Assembly: GCA_963698565.1 (NCBI GenBank)
Contig: CAVORH010000026.1
Span: 73,104 to 137,103 of the forward strand
Length of the DNA stretch: 64,000 nucleotides
Direction of reading: 5' to 3'
Source of the DNA: Sva-07 sp963698565
GTDB lineage: Bacteria > Actinomycetota > Acidimicrobiia > Acidimicrobiales > Ilumatobacteraceae
In this document: piece after piece, positions 34,449-42,450 of the stretch
How positions within the stretch are numbered: the stretch's first letter is position 1
Layout: every line of letters begins with the position of its first letter
Program-made: the position numbers and the translations under genes
Notes under the pieces: model-generated
Seen by the model: the letters and a program-made list of their open reading frames with translations, nothing else
Told to the model about the DNA's origin: nothing
Database searches by the model: none

Positions 34449-34995
34449 TCGATGGTGCTCGGCCCCCGGTCCGCCAGTAGTCGCCGTGGTCGCGGCTCAG
34501 GAACTCCTCGTCGACGAGGTGGCGGCGCAGGGCGGCGACGTCGGGGTGGAAGCGCTGCAACACCGTGTTGACCTCGGCTTCCGGGTAGCGGGTTCCGACG
34601 TCGAACTCGAGCGCGAGGCGTTGGAGCACGACCATCCGCTTGGCGCGGTCGGCCGGAATCTGCGTCAGCGAGTAGCCGGAGAAGAACCGAGACAGGATCA
34701 CTCGTTCGTCGTCGGTCATCCCGTATCCGATCACGTCGGCCATCGGCTCGGGCGCCTCCCGGGTGGCGAGCGCGAGTTGCCGGAGCGCCACCTCCGGCAG
34801 GACGTACCGGTCCTCGGTGGTGACCACGAGCCCGGCTTGGCGGAGCGCACCGAGCGCCTGGAGGACGACGGGCGGTTCGAGCCCGGTGTGCTCGGCGATC
34901 TCGGCCGTGGAGCGCGCCCGACCGCAGATCGCCCCGGCGACGGTGAGGCGTATCGGATCGAGCAGCGTCGAGAGCGCCGAAGTGTCCATGGTCAC
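34438..34995 (-). CDS. ArsR-like HTH protein with DUF2087 domain
   Basis: The N-terminal half (about 10-70) is a winged helix: LDPIRLTVAGAICGRARSTAEIAEHTG and onward to VVTTEDRYVL. The C-terminal half is a DUF2087 domain, seen in GTRYPEAEVNTVLQRFHPD and FLSRDHGDYWRTGG. Such proteins are taken to be transcriptional regulators, but the ligand is unknown. The start at 34995 could instead be an ATG two codons later (34989). The gene is framed on both sides by the two related hairpins and stands alone as a transcription unit. Confidence 0.82.
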   Translation of the reverse strand: MTMDTSALSTLLDPIRLTVAGAICGRARSTAEIAEHTGLEPPVVLQALGALRQAGLVVTTEDRYVLPEVALRQLALATREAPEPMADVIGYGMTDDERVILSRFFSGYSLTQIPADRAKRMVVLQRLALEFDVGTRYPEAEVNTVLQRFHPDVAALRRHLVDEEFLSRDHGDYWRTGGRAPSTFS

Positions 34996-35027
34996 GAGCC
35001 AATCACATCACTCGCACCCGCGCCGTC

Positions 35028-35082
35028 CCCGTTCTCGTGAACTCGTGCGGGAGTAAACCCCGCACGAGTTCACGAGAACGGG
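35028..35082 (-). terminator. Perfect 24-bp hairpin downstream of fabI (copy 2)
   Basis: Positions 35028-35051 and 35059-35082 are perfect inverted complements, 24 bp, around a 7-base loop AGTAAAC. The structure sits four bases beyond the fabI stop on the minus strand and upstream of the DUF2087 gene. Its outer arms match copy 1 (34398-34448). No T-run follows. It probably ends fabI transcription, though a stem this long and perfect may have another role. Confidence 0.6.
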
Positions 35083-35086
35083 TGGT

Positions 35087-35854
35087 TCAGGCGCCCATGG
35101 CGTGGTAGCCGCCGTCGACGTGGACGATCTCGCCGGTCGTCGCGGGGAACCAGTCCGACAGCAGGGCGATGCACGCCTTCGCGACGGGTTGGGAGTCGTT
35201 GACGTCCCAGCCGAGCGGAGCACGGCCATCCCAGGTGTCCTCGAACACCGCGAAGCCGGGAATCGACTTCGCCGCCATCGTCTTGATCGGGCCGGCGGCG
35301 ACGAGGTTCGAGCGGATCCCCTTCGGCCCGACCTCCTTGGCGAGATACCGAGACACGCTCTGCAGTGCCGACTTCGCAACGCCCATCCAGTTGTAGGCCG
35401 GCCACGCCTGGCGGTTGTCGAAGTCGAAGCCGACGAACGACCCTCCCTCGCTCATCAGCGGGAGGAACGCATCAGCGAGCGCCTTGAGTGAGTAGGCCGA
35501 GATGTGCATCGCCACGGCGACGTCCTCCCACTGGGCAGCGAGGAAGTCGTCGCCGAGGCAGACCTCCGGGGCGAAGCCGATCGAGTGGACGACGCCGTCG
35601 ACGTGCCCCCACTTCTCGGTGAGCGCCTCGCGCACGGCCACGCCGTGCTCGGGCACGGTCACGTCGAGTTCGTACACGTCGATCCCGTCGCCGAGCTTGC
35701 GGGCGGTGCGTTGCGTGAGCGACAACGCACGCCCAGCACCGGTGAGCACGATCTCGGCCCCCTCGGCGAGCGCGAGTTCGGCCACGCCGAACGCCAGCGA
35801 GGCATCGGTGAGGACGCCGGTGATCACGATCTTCTTGCCGTCGAGCAGACCCAT
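35087..35854 (-). CDS. fabI: NADH-dependent enoyl-ACP reductase, InhA/FabI type
   Basis: The last reductive step of each fatty-acid elongation cycle. The 255-residue SDR protein has VVHSIGFAPE, FVGFDFDNRQA and PAYNWMGVAKSALQSV, very close to mycobacterial InhA; the catalytic pair is Y154 and K161. It is closer to InhA than to E. coli FabI, which fits an actinobacterium. In mycobacteria this gene follows fabG; here it is alone and divergent from npdG. ATG 35854 lies seven bases after a TACGGT box. The perfect hairpin at 35028-35082 follows its stop. Confidence 0.93.
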   Translation of the reverse strand: MGLLDGKKIVITGVLTDASLAFGVAELALAEGAEIVLTGAGRALSLTQRTARKLGDGIDVYELDVTVPEHGVAVREALTEKWGHVDGVVHSIGFAPEVCLGDDFLAAQWEDVAVAMHISAYSLKALADAFLPLMSEGGSFVGFDFDNRQAWPAYNWMGVAKSALQSVSRYLAKEVGPKGIRSNLVAAGPIKTMAAKSIPGFAVFEDTWDGRAPLGWDVNDSQPVAKACIALLSDWFPATTGEIVHVDGGYHAMGA

Positions 35855-35867
35855 GGACCGGACCGTA
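35855..35867 (-). promoter_or_regulatory. Leaderless promoter of fabI
   Basis: On the minus strand TACGGT (35867-35862) ends seven bases before the ATG at 35854. The 69-base gap to npdG must also serve that gene, which has only a near match (CACGCT) at six bases. Confidence 0.55.
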
Positions 35868-35923
35868 GATCATCGGGGGCGGCGCCTTGGAGCTTCGTCG
35901 TGCCCGTGTGCCACGCTGTCGCC

Positions 35924-36604
35924 ATGCGCATCGGCATTCTCGGCGGCACCGGACCAGCAGGCAGCGGGCTCGCTGCTCGGCTCGCGAGCATCGGCTACCC
36001 AACGGTCATCGGCTCCCGATCGAAGTATCGCGCCATGGAGGCGCGCGACAAGCTCATCGGCAAGTGGCCGCACCTCGCCGACCTCCTCGAGGCAGGCGAC
36101 AATGCCGACGCCGCGGACTGTGACCTGATCGTCATCGCCACACCGTGGGATTCAGCGGCCGGCACGGCGCAGGAGAACCAGGATGCCATGGCCGGCAAGA
36201 TCGTCATCTCGATGGCCAACGCGCTCGTCCGTGTCAACAAGGAGTTCCAGCCACTGGTGCCGCCGCGTGGCAGCGTGGCTGCGCACGTTCAGGCGGCCGT
36301 GCCCAGATGTCGGGTGGTCGCAGCCTTCCACCATCTCCCGGCTGCCGAGTTGGGGGAGATCGACCATCCGATCGACTCCGACGTGCTGATCTGCGGTGAC
36401 GACGCCGCCGCGGTCAAGACGGTCAGCGACATCGTCGCCGACTTCCCCGGTTGCCGGCCGCTCGACGCCGGCGAGCTGTCGAATGCCACGGCGATCGAAG
36501 CGTTCACGGCGGTGCTGCTGCAGCTCAACGTGCGGTACAAGACCCGGGTCGCGCCGAAGCTCACGGGAATCAAGCGCGACCCTCGCGTTGTTGACGACGA
36601 GTGA
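35924..36604 (+). CDS. npdG: F420-dependent NADP reductase (NpdG family)
   Basis: The 226-residue protein starts with the dinucleotide-binding loop MRIGILGGTGPAGSGLA and continues with the family-typical VIGSRS and VISMANAL. Further on are AAFHHLPA and LICGDD. Members move hydride between NADPH and the deazaflavin F420, so the organism should make F420. A longer frame runs upstream, but the loop at residue 7 requires ATG 35924. The TGA shares its A with the start of the mshC-like gene (TGATG). Confidence 0.88.
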   Translation: MRIGILGGTGPAGSGLAARLASIGYPTVIGSRSKYRAMEARDKLIGKWPHLADLLEAGDNADAADCDLIVIATPWDSAAGTAQENQDAMAGKIVISMANALVRVNKEFQPLVPPRGSVAAHVQAAVPRCRVVAAFHHLPAAELGEIDHPIDSDVLICGDDAAAVKTVSDIVADFPGCRPLDAGELSNATAIEAFTAVLLQLNVRYKTRVAPKLTGIKRDPRVVDDE

Positions 36605-37722
36605 TGCAGCTCTACGACACCGCGCGGCGCGCCATCGTTGCGTTCGAACCGAACGAGAACGTGCTGATGTACACGTGCGGCATCACCCCGTACGACGCCA
36701 CGCACCTCGGCCATGCGGCGACGTTCATCGCCTACGACGTGCTGCAGCGTCGCCTGATCGACCAGGGCCACACCGTTCGATGCATCCGCAACGTGACCGA
36801 TGTCGACGACCCGCTGTTCGCGAAGGCCCGCGAACTCGGCGTGCACTATCTCGACCTGGCTGCCGGCGAGGAGGCGCGCTTCGAGCGCGACATGGAAGCC
36901 CTCAACGCGTTGCCGGTCGCGGCGACGCCGCGGGCGTCGTCGGCGATTCCGGACATCCGCGGGTTCATCGGCATGGTCCTCGATCGCGGCTTCGCCTACG
37001 AGTCCGGTGGATCGGTGTACTTCGACGTCTCGAGGTTCGGGTCCTTCGGTTCGCTCAGCCACTACAGCGACGAGGAGATGCTCGTCCTCGCGAAGGAGCG
37101 CGGCGGCAACATCGACGATCCCAACAAGCGTTCGCCGCTCGATTTCGTGTTGTGGCATCCGTCTGCGGCCGACGAACCGAGTTGGGACACGATGTGGGGT
37201 CCGGGCCGGCCGGGGTGGCACATCGAGTGTTCGGCGCTCGCGCTGCGCGAACTCGGCACCACGATCGATCTGCACGGCGGCGGAGCGGACCTGATCTTCC
37301 CGCACCACGAGTGTGAGCGTGCCCAGTCGGAGGCAGCGACGGGCGAGCCGTTCGTGAAGCACTGGATGCACACTGCGTTGATCCACAAGGACGGCGAGAA
37401 GATGTCGAAGAGCCTCGGCAACCTGGTCTTCGTCGACCAACTCCGCGAGACCTGGGATCCGCGGGCGATCCGCCTCGCGATCATCGAGCACCACTACCGC
37501 ACCGAGTGGGAGTGGGACGACGGGCTGATGCCGCGCAACGCAGCTCGACTCGACGCATGGAACGAGCGCGGTGGCTCGAACCCCGACCTGCTCGAGGAGG
37601 TTCGGGCCCGTCTCGACGACGACCTCGACACACCGGGAGCGATCGCGGCGATCGACGCCGCCGCTCGCGCCGGAGCCGGCGTCGGCGAGGCGGCCGCGCT
37701 GCTCGGCGTCGACCTCGACTGA
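36604..37722 (+). CDS. mshC: Cysteine:GlcN-inositol ligase MshC (mycothiol synthesis)
   Basis: MshC joins cysteine to glucosaminyl-inositol in mycothiol synthesis and derives from cysteinyl-tRNA synthetase. The nucleotide-site motif reads MYTCGITPYDATHLGHA (C25 binds zinc), the form typical of MshC; CysS usually has CGPTVYD-x-x-HIGH. GPGRPGWHIEC and GGGADLIFPHHE also match MshC, and KMSKS starts at K266. At 372 residues it lacks the anticodon-binding region of CysS, which supports the call. It is slightly shorter than mycobacterial MshC at the N-terminus. Co-translated with npdG. Confidence 0.85.
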   Translation: MQLYDTARRAIVAFEPNENVLMYTCGITPYDATHLGHAATFIAYDVLQRRLIDQGHTVRCIRNVTDVDDPLFAKARELGVHYLDLAAGEEARFERDMEALNALPVAATPRASSAIPDIRGFIGMVLDRGFAYESGGSVYFDVSRFGSFGSLSHYSDEEMLVLAKERGGNIDDPNKRSPLDFVLWHPSAADEPSWDTMWGPGRPGWHIECSALALRELGTTIDLHGGGADLIFPHHECERAQSEAATGEPFVKHWMHTALIHKDGEKMSKSLGNLVFVDQLRETWDPRAIRLAIIEHHYRTEWEWDDGLMPRNAARLDAWNERGGSNPDLLEEVRARLDDDLDTPGAIAAIDAAARAGAGVGEAAALLGVDLD

Positions 37723-37764
37723 CGCGCCGAGAGACGTCCTGGACGCCCCGACCGGCTCGAGATG

Positions 37765-37801
37765 TCGCGGAATGCGGTCGCTGAGCGTCCCGATTCCGCG
37801 A
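37765..37801. repeat. Inverted repeat upstream of plsC
   Basis: TCGCGGAAT (37765-37773) and ATTCCGCGA (37793-37801) are perfect complements 19 bases apart, in the 141-base gap between mshC and plsC. It could terminate the mshC transcript or bind a regulator of plsC. Nothing else decides between these. Confidence 0.4.
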
Positions 37802-37850
37802 GATTTCGGATTGGTTCGGGTTTGCGCTTCAAATGTGCGCTTGTGCCGTC

Positions 37851-37863
37851 TACTGTGTCGGGC
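37851..37863 (+). promoter_or_regulatory. Leaderless promoter of plsC
   Basis: TACTGT (37851-37856) ends seven bases before GTG 37864. Confidence 0.5.
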
Positions 37864-38649
37864 GTGACAGATGGTCCGGGAGCAGGCGCGATGCAGCGCA
37901 GGGTGCGCAAGCTGGGCCGTCCCGTGTCGAGTCTGCTGTGGGACATCGAACTGAGCGGCTACGAGCGGCTGCCGGCGGAGGGCCCGGCGATCCTGTGCCC
38001 GAACCACGTCAGCTTCCTCGATTCGGCGTTCCTGATGCTCACCGTGCCGCGCAACATCTCCTTCGTGGGCAAGGCCGAGTACATGGACTCGTGGAAGACC
38101 AAGTACCTCTTCCCGGCGATGGGCATGATCCCGATCGACCGCTCCGGCGGCGAGAAGAGCAGCGCTGCGCTCGACGCGGCGGAAGCGGTGCTCCGCCGTG
38201 GTGAGCTGTTCGGGATCTTCCCCGAGGGGACGCGCAGTCGCAACGGCAATCTCCACAAGGGACGCACCGGCGCTGCCCGCCTCGCGATGAAGCTCGACTG
38301 TCCGATCTTCCCCGTCGGGGTGATCGGTACCGATCAGATCCAGCCGCCCGACGCGAAGGTGCCCAAGCTCTTCAGCAGCTGCCAGATCAAGATCGGTCGG
38401 CCGATTCGGCCCGAGCGGTATCGCGGCCGCGGTGCCGAGCACATCGCCTGGCGATCGATGATCGACGAGGTCATGTACGAGATCCGAGAGCTCACCGGCC
38501 AGACCTACGTCAACACGTACGCCGGCGCCACCGCCGAGACCGAACCGACGGTCGCCGCCCGCGTGTCGTCGGTGGCCGATCCGGTTCCCGACATCTCGCC
38601 ACGGCCGTCAGGCGTCGAGCGCGAGCTCACCCTCGTCGCCGGCAACTGA
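37864..38649 (+). CDS. 1-acyl-sn-glycerol-3-phosphate acyltransferase (PlsC family)
   Basis: This enzyme adds the second acyl chain to glycerol phosphate on the way to phosphatidic acid. The catalytic N47-H-x4-D motif is NHVSFLDS, the phosphate site is FPEGTRSR (from F119), and ARLAMKLDCPIFPVGVIG follows. The C-terminal 45 residues look disordered. GTG 37864 is favoured by the TACTGT box seven bases upstream. ATG 37891 with GGAG eight bases upstream is the alternative and would remove nine residues. Length 261 residues, normal for the family. Confidence 0.88.
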   Translation: MTDGPGAGAMQRRVRKLGRPVSSLLWDIELSGYERLPAEGPAILCPNHVSFLDSAFLMLTVPRNISFVGKAEYMDSWKTKYLFPAMGMIPIDRSGGEKSSAALDAAEAVLRRGELFGIFPEGTRSRNGNLHKGRTGAARLAMKLDCPIFPVGVIGTDQIQPPDAKVPKLFSSCQIKIGRPIRPERYRGRGAEHIAWRSMIDEVMYEIRELTGQTYVNTYAGATAETEPTVAARVSSVADPVPDISPRPSGVERELTLVAGN

Positions 38650-38726
38650 CGCCGACGGCGCATCCTGCCGCCGGCATCGGGCGGCATCGAGCGCAAACCT
38701 CACCGCTGGTCGGTGACCGACGCTCC

Positions 38727-38741
38727 TATCCTGACGGTCGC
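38727..38741 (+). promoter_or_regulatory. Leaderless-type promoter of thrS
   Basis: TATCCT (38727-38732) ends nine bases before ATG 38742, giving at most a 2-3 base leader. Confidence 0.45.
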
Positions 38742-40724
38742 ATGTCGAACATCACGGTCTCCCTCCCCGATGGTTCCGAGCGAGAGCTGGCCGCCGACGC
38801 CACCGCTCTCGACCTGGCGGCGTCGATCGGTTCCGGTCTCAGGAAGGCGGCCGTCGCGGCCGTCGTCGACGGCCACGAAACCGATCTGACCGCGCCCCTG
38901 CACGACGGTGCCACCGTGGCGATCGTCACCGCCGGCACGCCGGAGGGTCGCCACGTCCTGCGGCACTCGACCGCACACGTGATGGCCCAGGCGGTGACCC
39001 GGCTGTTCCCCGGTGCCAAGTTCTCGATCGGGCCGGCCATCGAGAACGGCTTCTACTACGACTTCGAACTGCCCGGCGGTGCGACGTTCAGCGACGACGA
39101 CCTCGAACGCATCGAGGCCGAGATGCGCGAGATCGTCAAGGCGAACCAGCCGTTCATCCGGTCGGAGATGTCGATGGCCGAGGCCAAGGAACTCTTCGCC
39201 GACCAGCCGTACAAGGTCGAGATCATCGAGCGCGTCGAATCGGCCGAAGCCGACAACGAGGACGCCGCCGAAGTGGGCGAGGGAGGCGTGATCAGCGCGT
39301 ACCGCAACACCGACTCGTTCGTCGACATGTGTGTCGGCCCGCACGTTCCCTCGACGGGCAAGCTCGGGTTCTTCAAGCTCCAGCGCGTGTCCGGTGCGTA
39401 CTGGCGCGGCAACGAGAAGGGCCCGATGCTGCAGCGCATCTACGGCACGGCGTGGGAGTCCAAGCAGGCGCTCGCCGAACACCTGCACCAGTTGGAGGAG
39501 GCGCTCAAGCGCGACCACCGCAAGCTCGCGACCGAACTCGACCTGCTCAGCTTCCCCCACGAGCTCGGCGGCGGCCTCGCCGTGTGGCACCCCAAGGGAG
39601 CGATCGTCCGCAAGCTGATGGAGGACTACAGCCGGCTGCGCCACGAACACGGTGGCTACGAGTTCGTGTACACGCCGCATCTCGCCAACGGCAAGCTGTT
39701 CGAGACCTCCGGGCACCTCCAGTGGTACGCCGACGGGATGTACCCGCCGATGGAGATGGACAACGGCACGTACTACATGAAGCCGATGAACTGCCCGATG
39801 CACTGTTTGATCTTCCGCAGTCGCCAGCGCAGTTACCGCGAACTCCCGCTGCGGTTGTTCGAACTCGGCAACGTCTACCGCTACGAGCGTGCCGGCACGC
39901 TGCACGGCCTGATGCGCATCCGCGGCTTCACGCAGGACGACAGCCACATCTACTGCACCAAGGAGCAGATGGCCGAGGAGGTCGCCAGCCTGCTCGACTT
40001 CGTGCTGTCGGTGCTGCGGGCGTTCGGCTTCGAGGACTTCACGTTCAACCTCTCGACCAAGGACCCCGACAAGTACATCGGCTCCGACGAGATCTGGGAC
40101 GAGGCGACCGAGGCACTGCGTGAAGCGCTCGACGCGCACGGGCTGGAGTACGCCGTCAAGGAGGGCGACGCGGCGTTCTACGGCCCGAAGATCGACATCG
40201 ACGTACGCGATGCGATCGGACGGTCGTGGCAGCTGTCGACGATCCAGGCCGATTTCCAGCTCCCGGAGCGCTTCGACCTGGAGTACGTCGGTGCCGACAA
40301 CGGCCGGCACCGCCCGATCATGTTGCACCGCGCGCTGTTCGGCTCGATCGAACGGTTCTTCGGCGTGCTGCTCGAGCACTACGCCGGGGCGTTCCCGACG
40401 TGGCTCGCCCCGGTCCAGGTGCGGGTGCTCGCGGTCGCCGAGGCACACGAGGACTACGCAGCGACCGTGGTCGAGGCGCTGGAGGCAGCCGGTGCCCGGG
40501 TCGACACCGTCGTGGCCGACGACGGACTGGGCAAGCGCATCCGCAACGCCAAGTTGGAGAAGATCCCCTACGTGCTCGTGGTGGGCGACGACGACGTGGC
40601 GGCCGGCACCGTCGGGGTCAACCCCCGCGGTGGGGACGTCGAGCGTGGTGTCGATCTCGCTGCGTTCGTCGAGCAGTTGCAGGCCGAGGTCGCGAGCGCC
40701 GAGTCGGCCGCGCTCGGCGCCTGA
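38742..40724 (+). CDS. thrS: Threonyl-tRNA synthetase
   Basis: A class II synthetase of 660 residues. The N-terminal TGS domain (about 1-65) is followed by the editing domain (HSTAHVMAQAVTRLFPGAKF), the catalytic core with MNCPMHCLIF and motif 2 RYERAGTLHGLMRIRGF, and the anticodon-binding domain. The zinc-binding Cys and His of the core appear in place. It heads a run of genes (HIT, PIP synthase, acyltransferase, PimA) whose order matches the mycobacterial thrS-to-pimA block. Confidence 0.97.
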   Translation: MSNITVSLPDGSERELAADATALDLAASIGSGLRKAAVAAVVDGHETDLTAPLHDGATVAIVTAGTPEGRHVLRHSTAHVMAQAVTRLFPGAKFSIGPAIENGFYYDFELPGGATFSDDDLERIEAEMREIVKANQPFIRSEMSMAEAKELFADQPYKVEIIERVESAEADNEDAAEVGEGGVISAYRNTDSFVDMCVGPHVPSTGKLGFFKLQRVSGAYWRGNEKGPMLQRIYGTAWESKQALAEHLHQLEEALKRDHRKLATELDLLSFPHELGGGLAVWHPKGAIVRKLMEDYSRLRHEHGGYEFVYTPHLANGKLFETSGHLQWYADGMYPPMEMDNGTYYMKPMNCPMHCLIFRSRQRSYRELPLRLFELGNVYRYERAGTLHGLMRIRGFTQDDSHIYCTKEQMAEEVASLLDFVLSVLRAFGFEDFTFNLSTKDPDKYIGSDEIWDEATEALREALDAHGLEYAVKEGDAAFYGPKIDIDVRDAIGRSWQLSTIQADFQLPERFDLEYVGADNGRHRPIMLHRALFGSIERFFGVLLEHYAGAFPTWLAPVQVRVLAVAEAHEDYAATVVEALEAAGARVDTVVADDGLGKRIRNAKLEKIPYVLVVGDDDVAAGTVGVNPRGGDVERGVDLAAFVEQLQAEVASAESAALGA

Positions 40725-40731
40725 GGGAGCG

Positions 40732-41259
40732 ATGATCGAACGGATCTGGTCCGGCTGGAGGTCGACGTACGTCACGGACGCGCCGGTGCGTTCGGGCACT
40801 GCGCCGTCACCGTCGAATTCCGACGGTGGAGGGTCGGTGTTCACCCGGATCCTGAACTCGGGGGCATCCGATGTCGACACCCACATCGTGCACCGGTCGA
40901 CGACGTGCTTCGTGATCTGCAACCTGTTCCCGTACACGATCGGCCACGTGCTCGTCGTGCCGTTCCGGGAGGTCGCCGACCTCGAGCAGTTGACCGACGA
41001 CGAGACCAGCGATCTGTGGGCGACCGTCACCCGGACGGTGGCCGTGGTGCGCGGTGTCTACCGGCCCGACGGGCTCAATGTCGGGTTGAACCTCGGGCGG
41101 CCGGCCGGCGGATCGATCCCCGATCACCTGCACGTGCACGTCGTGCCGCGTTGGACCGGTGACTCCAACTTCATGATGGCGGTGTCCAACACCCAGAACC
41201 TGCCCGAGTCGATCGTCGACACCGCCGCGAAGCTCACTGCGGCCTGGGCCGTAGCCTGA
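40732..41259 (+). CDS. HIT-domain protein (Ap4A phosphorylase-like)
   Basis: A 175-residue histidine-triad protein with the catalytic H132-L-H-V-H136 in IPDHLHVHVVPRW and LFPYTIGHVLVVPFR upstream. The mycobacterial homologue next to thrS is a diadenosine tetraphosphate phosphorylase; a similar role is inferred here. An N-terminal extension of about 50 residues includes RIWSGWRSTYV, seen in that subgroup. ATG 40732 follows GAGGGAG by a few bases and lies seven bases after thrS. Confidence 0.88.
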   Translation: MIERIWSGWRSTYVTDAPVRSGTAPSPSNSDGGGSVFTRILNSGASDVDTHIVHRSTTCFVICNLFPYTIGHVLVVPFREVADLEQLTDDETSDLWATVTRTVAVVRGVYRPDGLNVGLNLGRPAGGSIPDHLHVHVVPRWTGDSNFMMAVSNTQNLPESIVDTAAKLTAAWAVA

Positions 41260-41264
41260 TCACG
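41252..41264 (+). promoter_or_regulatory. Leaderless-type promoter inside the HIT gene end
   Basis: TAGCCT (41252-41257) ends on the first base of the HIT gene stop codon, seven bases before ATG 41265. Confidence 0.45.
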
Positions 41265-41750
41265 ATGACCGACGACCTGCGCGACGAACTCCCCGACGAC
41301 CTCGACCCGCGTGGTTACGTCGGGCCGTACCAGTTCCCCGACAACAGCCGTCGGCGGTGGCCCGGCGTGATCTACCTGGTGATCGCAGCGCTCTGCGTGA
41401 TCGTGTACGTCGCGCTGCCCGACCAGGCATTCGTCAACGGAGGCCTCCTGGCGGCCGCGGTCGTCCTGGTGGCGGTCGGTGTGTTCTCGATCACCTCGAG
41501 TTGGCGGATGCACGTCGACGAGAAGGAGGCGCTCGTCGCCGCCCAGCAGGCGCTCGGTTATCCCGTCGGCCACGCCTCCGCGCAACAGGTGTGGCGAGGG
41601 CTGCGCAGTCGACCCACCTGGCGGGTGATGTGCTACTCGGCCGAGGATCCCCCGACCACGCGGGCCCTGGTGCTGGTCGACGCGGTCGACGGACGCGTCG
41701 TCGAACACCTCAGCGAGGACAACCCCGAACTCGCCCCCGAGTCGCGATAG
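41265..41750 (+). CDS. Small membrane protein of unknown function
   Basis: A 161-residue protein with an acidic N-terminal tail, two closely spaced membrane segments (about 34-50 and 56-76) and a soluble C-terminal half with DEKEALVAAQQALGYPVGHA. I do not recognise the family. It lies between the HIT gene and PIP synthase, where mycobacteria have no gene as I recall, so it may be a lineage-specific part of the phosphoinositide block. Its own TANNNT box suggests it can also be made independently of thrS. Confidence 0.65.
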   Translation: MTDDLRDELPDDLDPRGYVGPYQFPDNSRRRWPGVIYLVIAALCVIVYVALPDQAFVNGGLLAAAVVLVAVGVFSITSSWRMHVDEKEALVAAQQALGYPVGHASAQQVWRGLRSRPTWRVMCYSAEDPPTTRALVLVDAVDGRVVEHLSEDNPELAPESR

Positions 41751-41760
41751 CGTCTCGTCG
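41748..41760 (+). promoter_or_regulatory. Leaderless promoter starting on the stop codon of the preceding gene
   Basis: TAGCGT (41748-41753) starts with the TAG stop of the membrane-protein gene and ends seven bases before ATG 41761 of the PIP synthase gene. Confidence 0.5.
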
Positions 41761-42447
41761 ATGTTCGACGGCAAGTTCCGGACCCCGGTCGACAAGGCCG
41801 TCAAGCCGATCGGGAACGCGCTCCGGAAGACCGGGCTGACGCCCGACCACCTCACGGTCCTCGGCTTGCTCGTCGGCATCGCCGCGGCCGTGGCGATCGG
41901 GTCGGGGCGGCTCCGCCTGGGCCTGCTCCTGGTGATTCTCGCCGCGCTGCCCGATCTCTTCGACGGCGCGCTCGCCAAGGCCACCGATGCTGCCAGCCAG
42001 CGTGGCGCCTTCTTCGACTCCACGGTCGATCGGGTCACCGATGCATTCCTGCTCGGCGGCATCGCCTGGTACTTCGCCAGCACCGAGTCGCCCTACATGA
42101 GCATCCTGCCGTTCGCCGTGATGGCGGTGTCGAGCATCATCAGCTACGAGCGTGCCAAGGCCGAGTCACTCGGCATCGAGGCCAAGGGCGGCCTGATGGA
42201 GCGCGCCGAGCGCATCATCGCGCTCTGTGTCGGCCTGCTGTTCCCCGTGCTGCTGATCCCGATCCTGTGGATCATGCTCGTGCTCACGTCGATCACCGCG
42301 ATCCAGCGGTTCGTCAAGGTGTGGAAGCAGGCAGCGGTGGCACCGATCACCGCCGAACGCATCGAGATCCGCCGCTCCCGGCGTCAGAGCCGCCGCGTGG
42401 CACGCACCGAACGGCGCCGCACCCGGGTGCCGCGACGGCCGACCTGA
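41761..42447 (+). CDS. pgsA: Phosphatidylinositol phosphate synthase (CDP-alcohol phosphatidyltransferase)
   Basis: A 228-residue membrane enzyme that condenses CDP-diacylglycerol with an alcohol phosphate; in actinobacteria with this gene order the acceptor is inositol phosphate. The CDP-alcohol signature is complete in its four aspartates (D65, D68, D86, D90) and G69 and G82, but the usual Arg after the conserved Ala is Lys73. Several membrane segments and a very basic C-terminal tail follow. Phosphatidylglycerophosphate synthase is the alternative; the PatA-like and PimA-like neighbours favour the inositol role. Confidence 0.85.
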   Translation: MFDGKFRTPVDKAVKPIGNALRKTGLTPDHLTVLGLLVGIAAAVAIGSGRLRLGLLLVILAALPDLFDGALAKATDAASQRGAFFDSTVDRVTDAFLLGGIAWYFASTESPYMSILPFAVMAVSSIISYERAKAESLGIEAKGGLMERAERIIALCVGLLFPVLLIPILWIMLVLTSITAIQRFVKVWKQAAVAPITAERIEIRRSRRQSRRVARTERRRTRVPRRPT

Positions 42448-42450
42448 CCC

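Noticed and set aside
36289..38442. Minus-strand frame of about 720 codons opposite npdG, mshC and plsC
   Set aside because: It crosses three real genes and one promoter region; no domain is visible.
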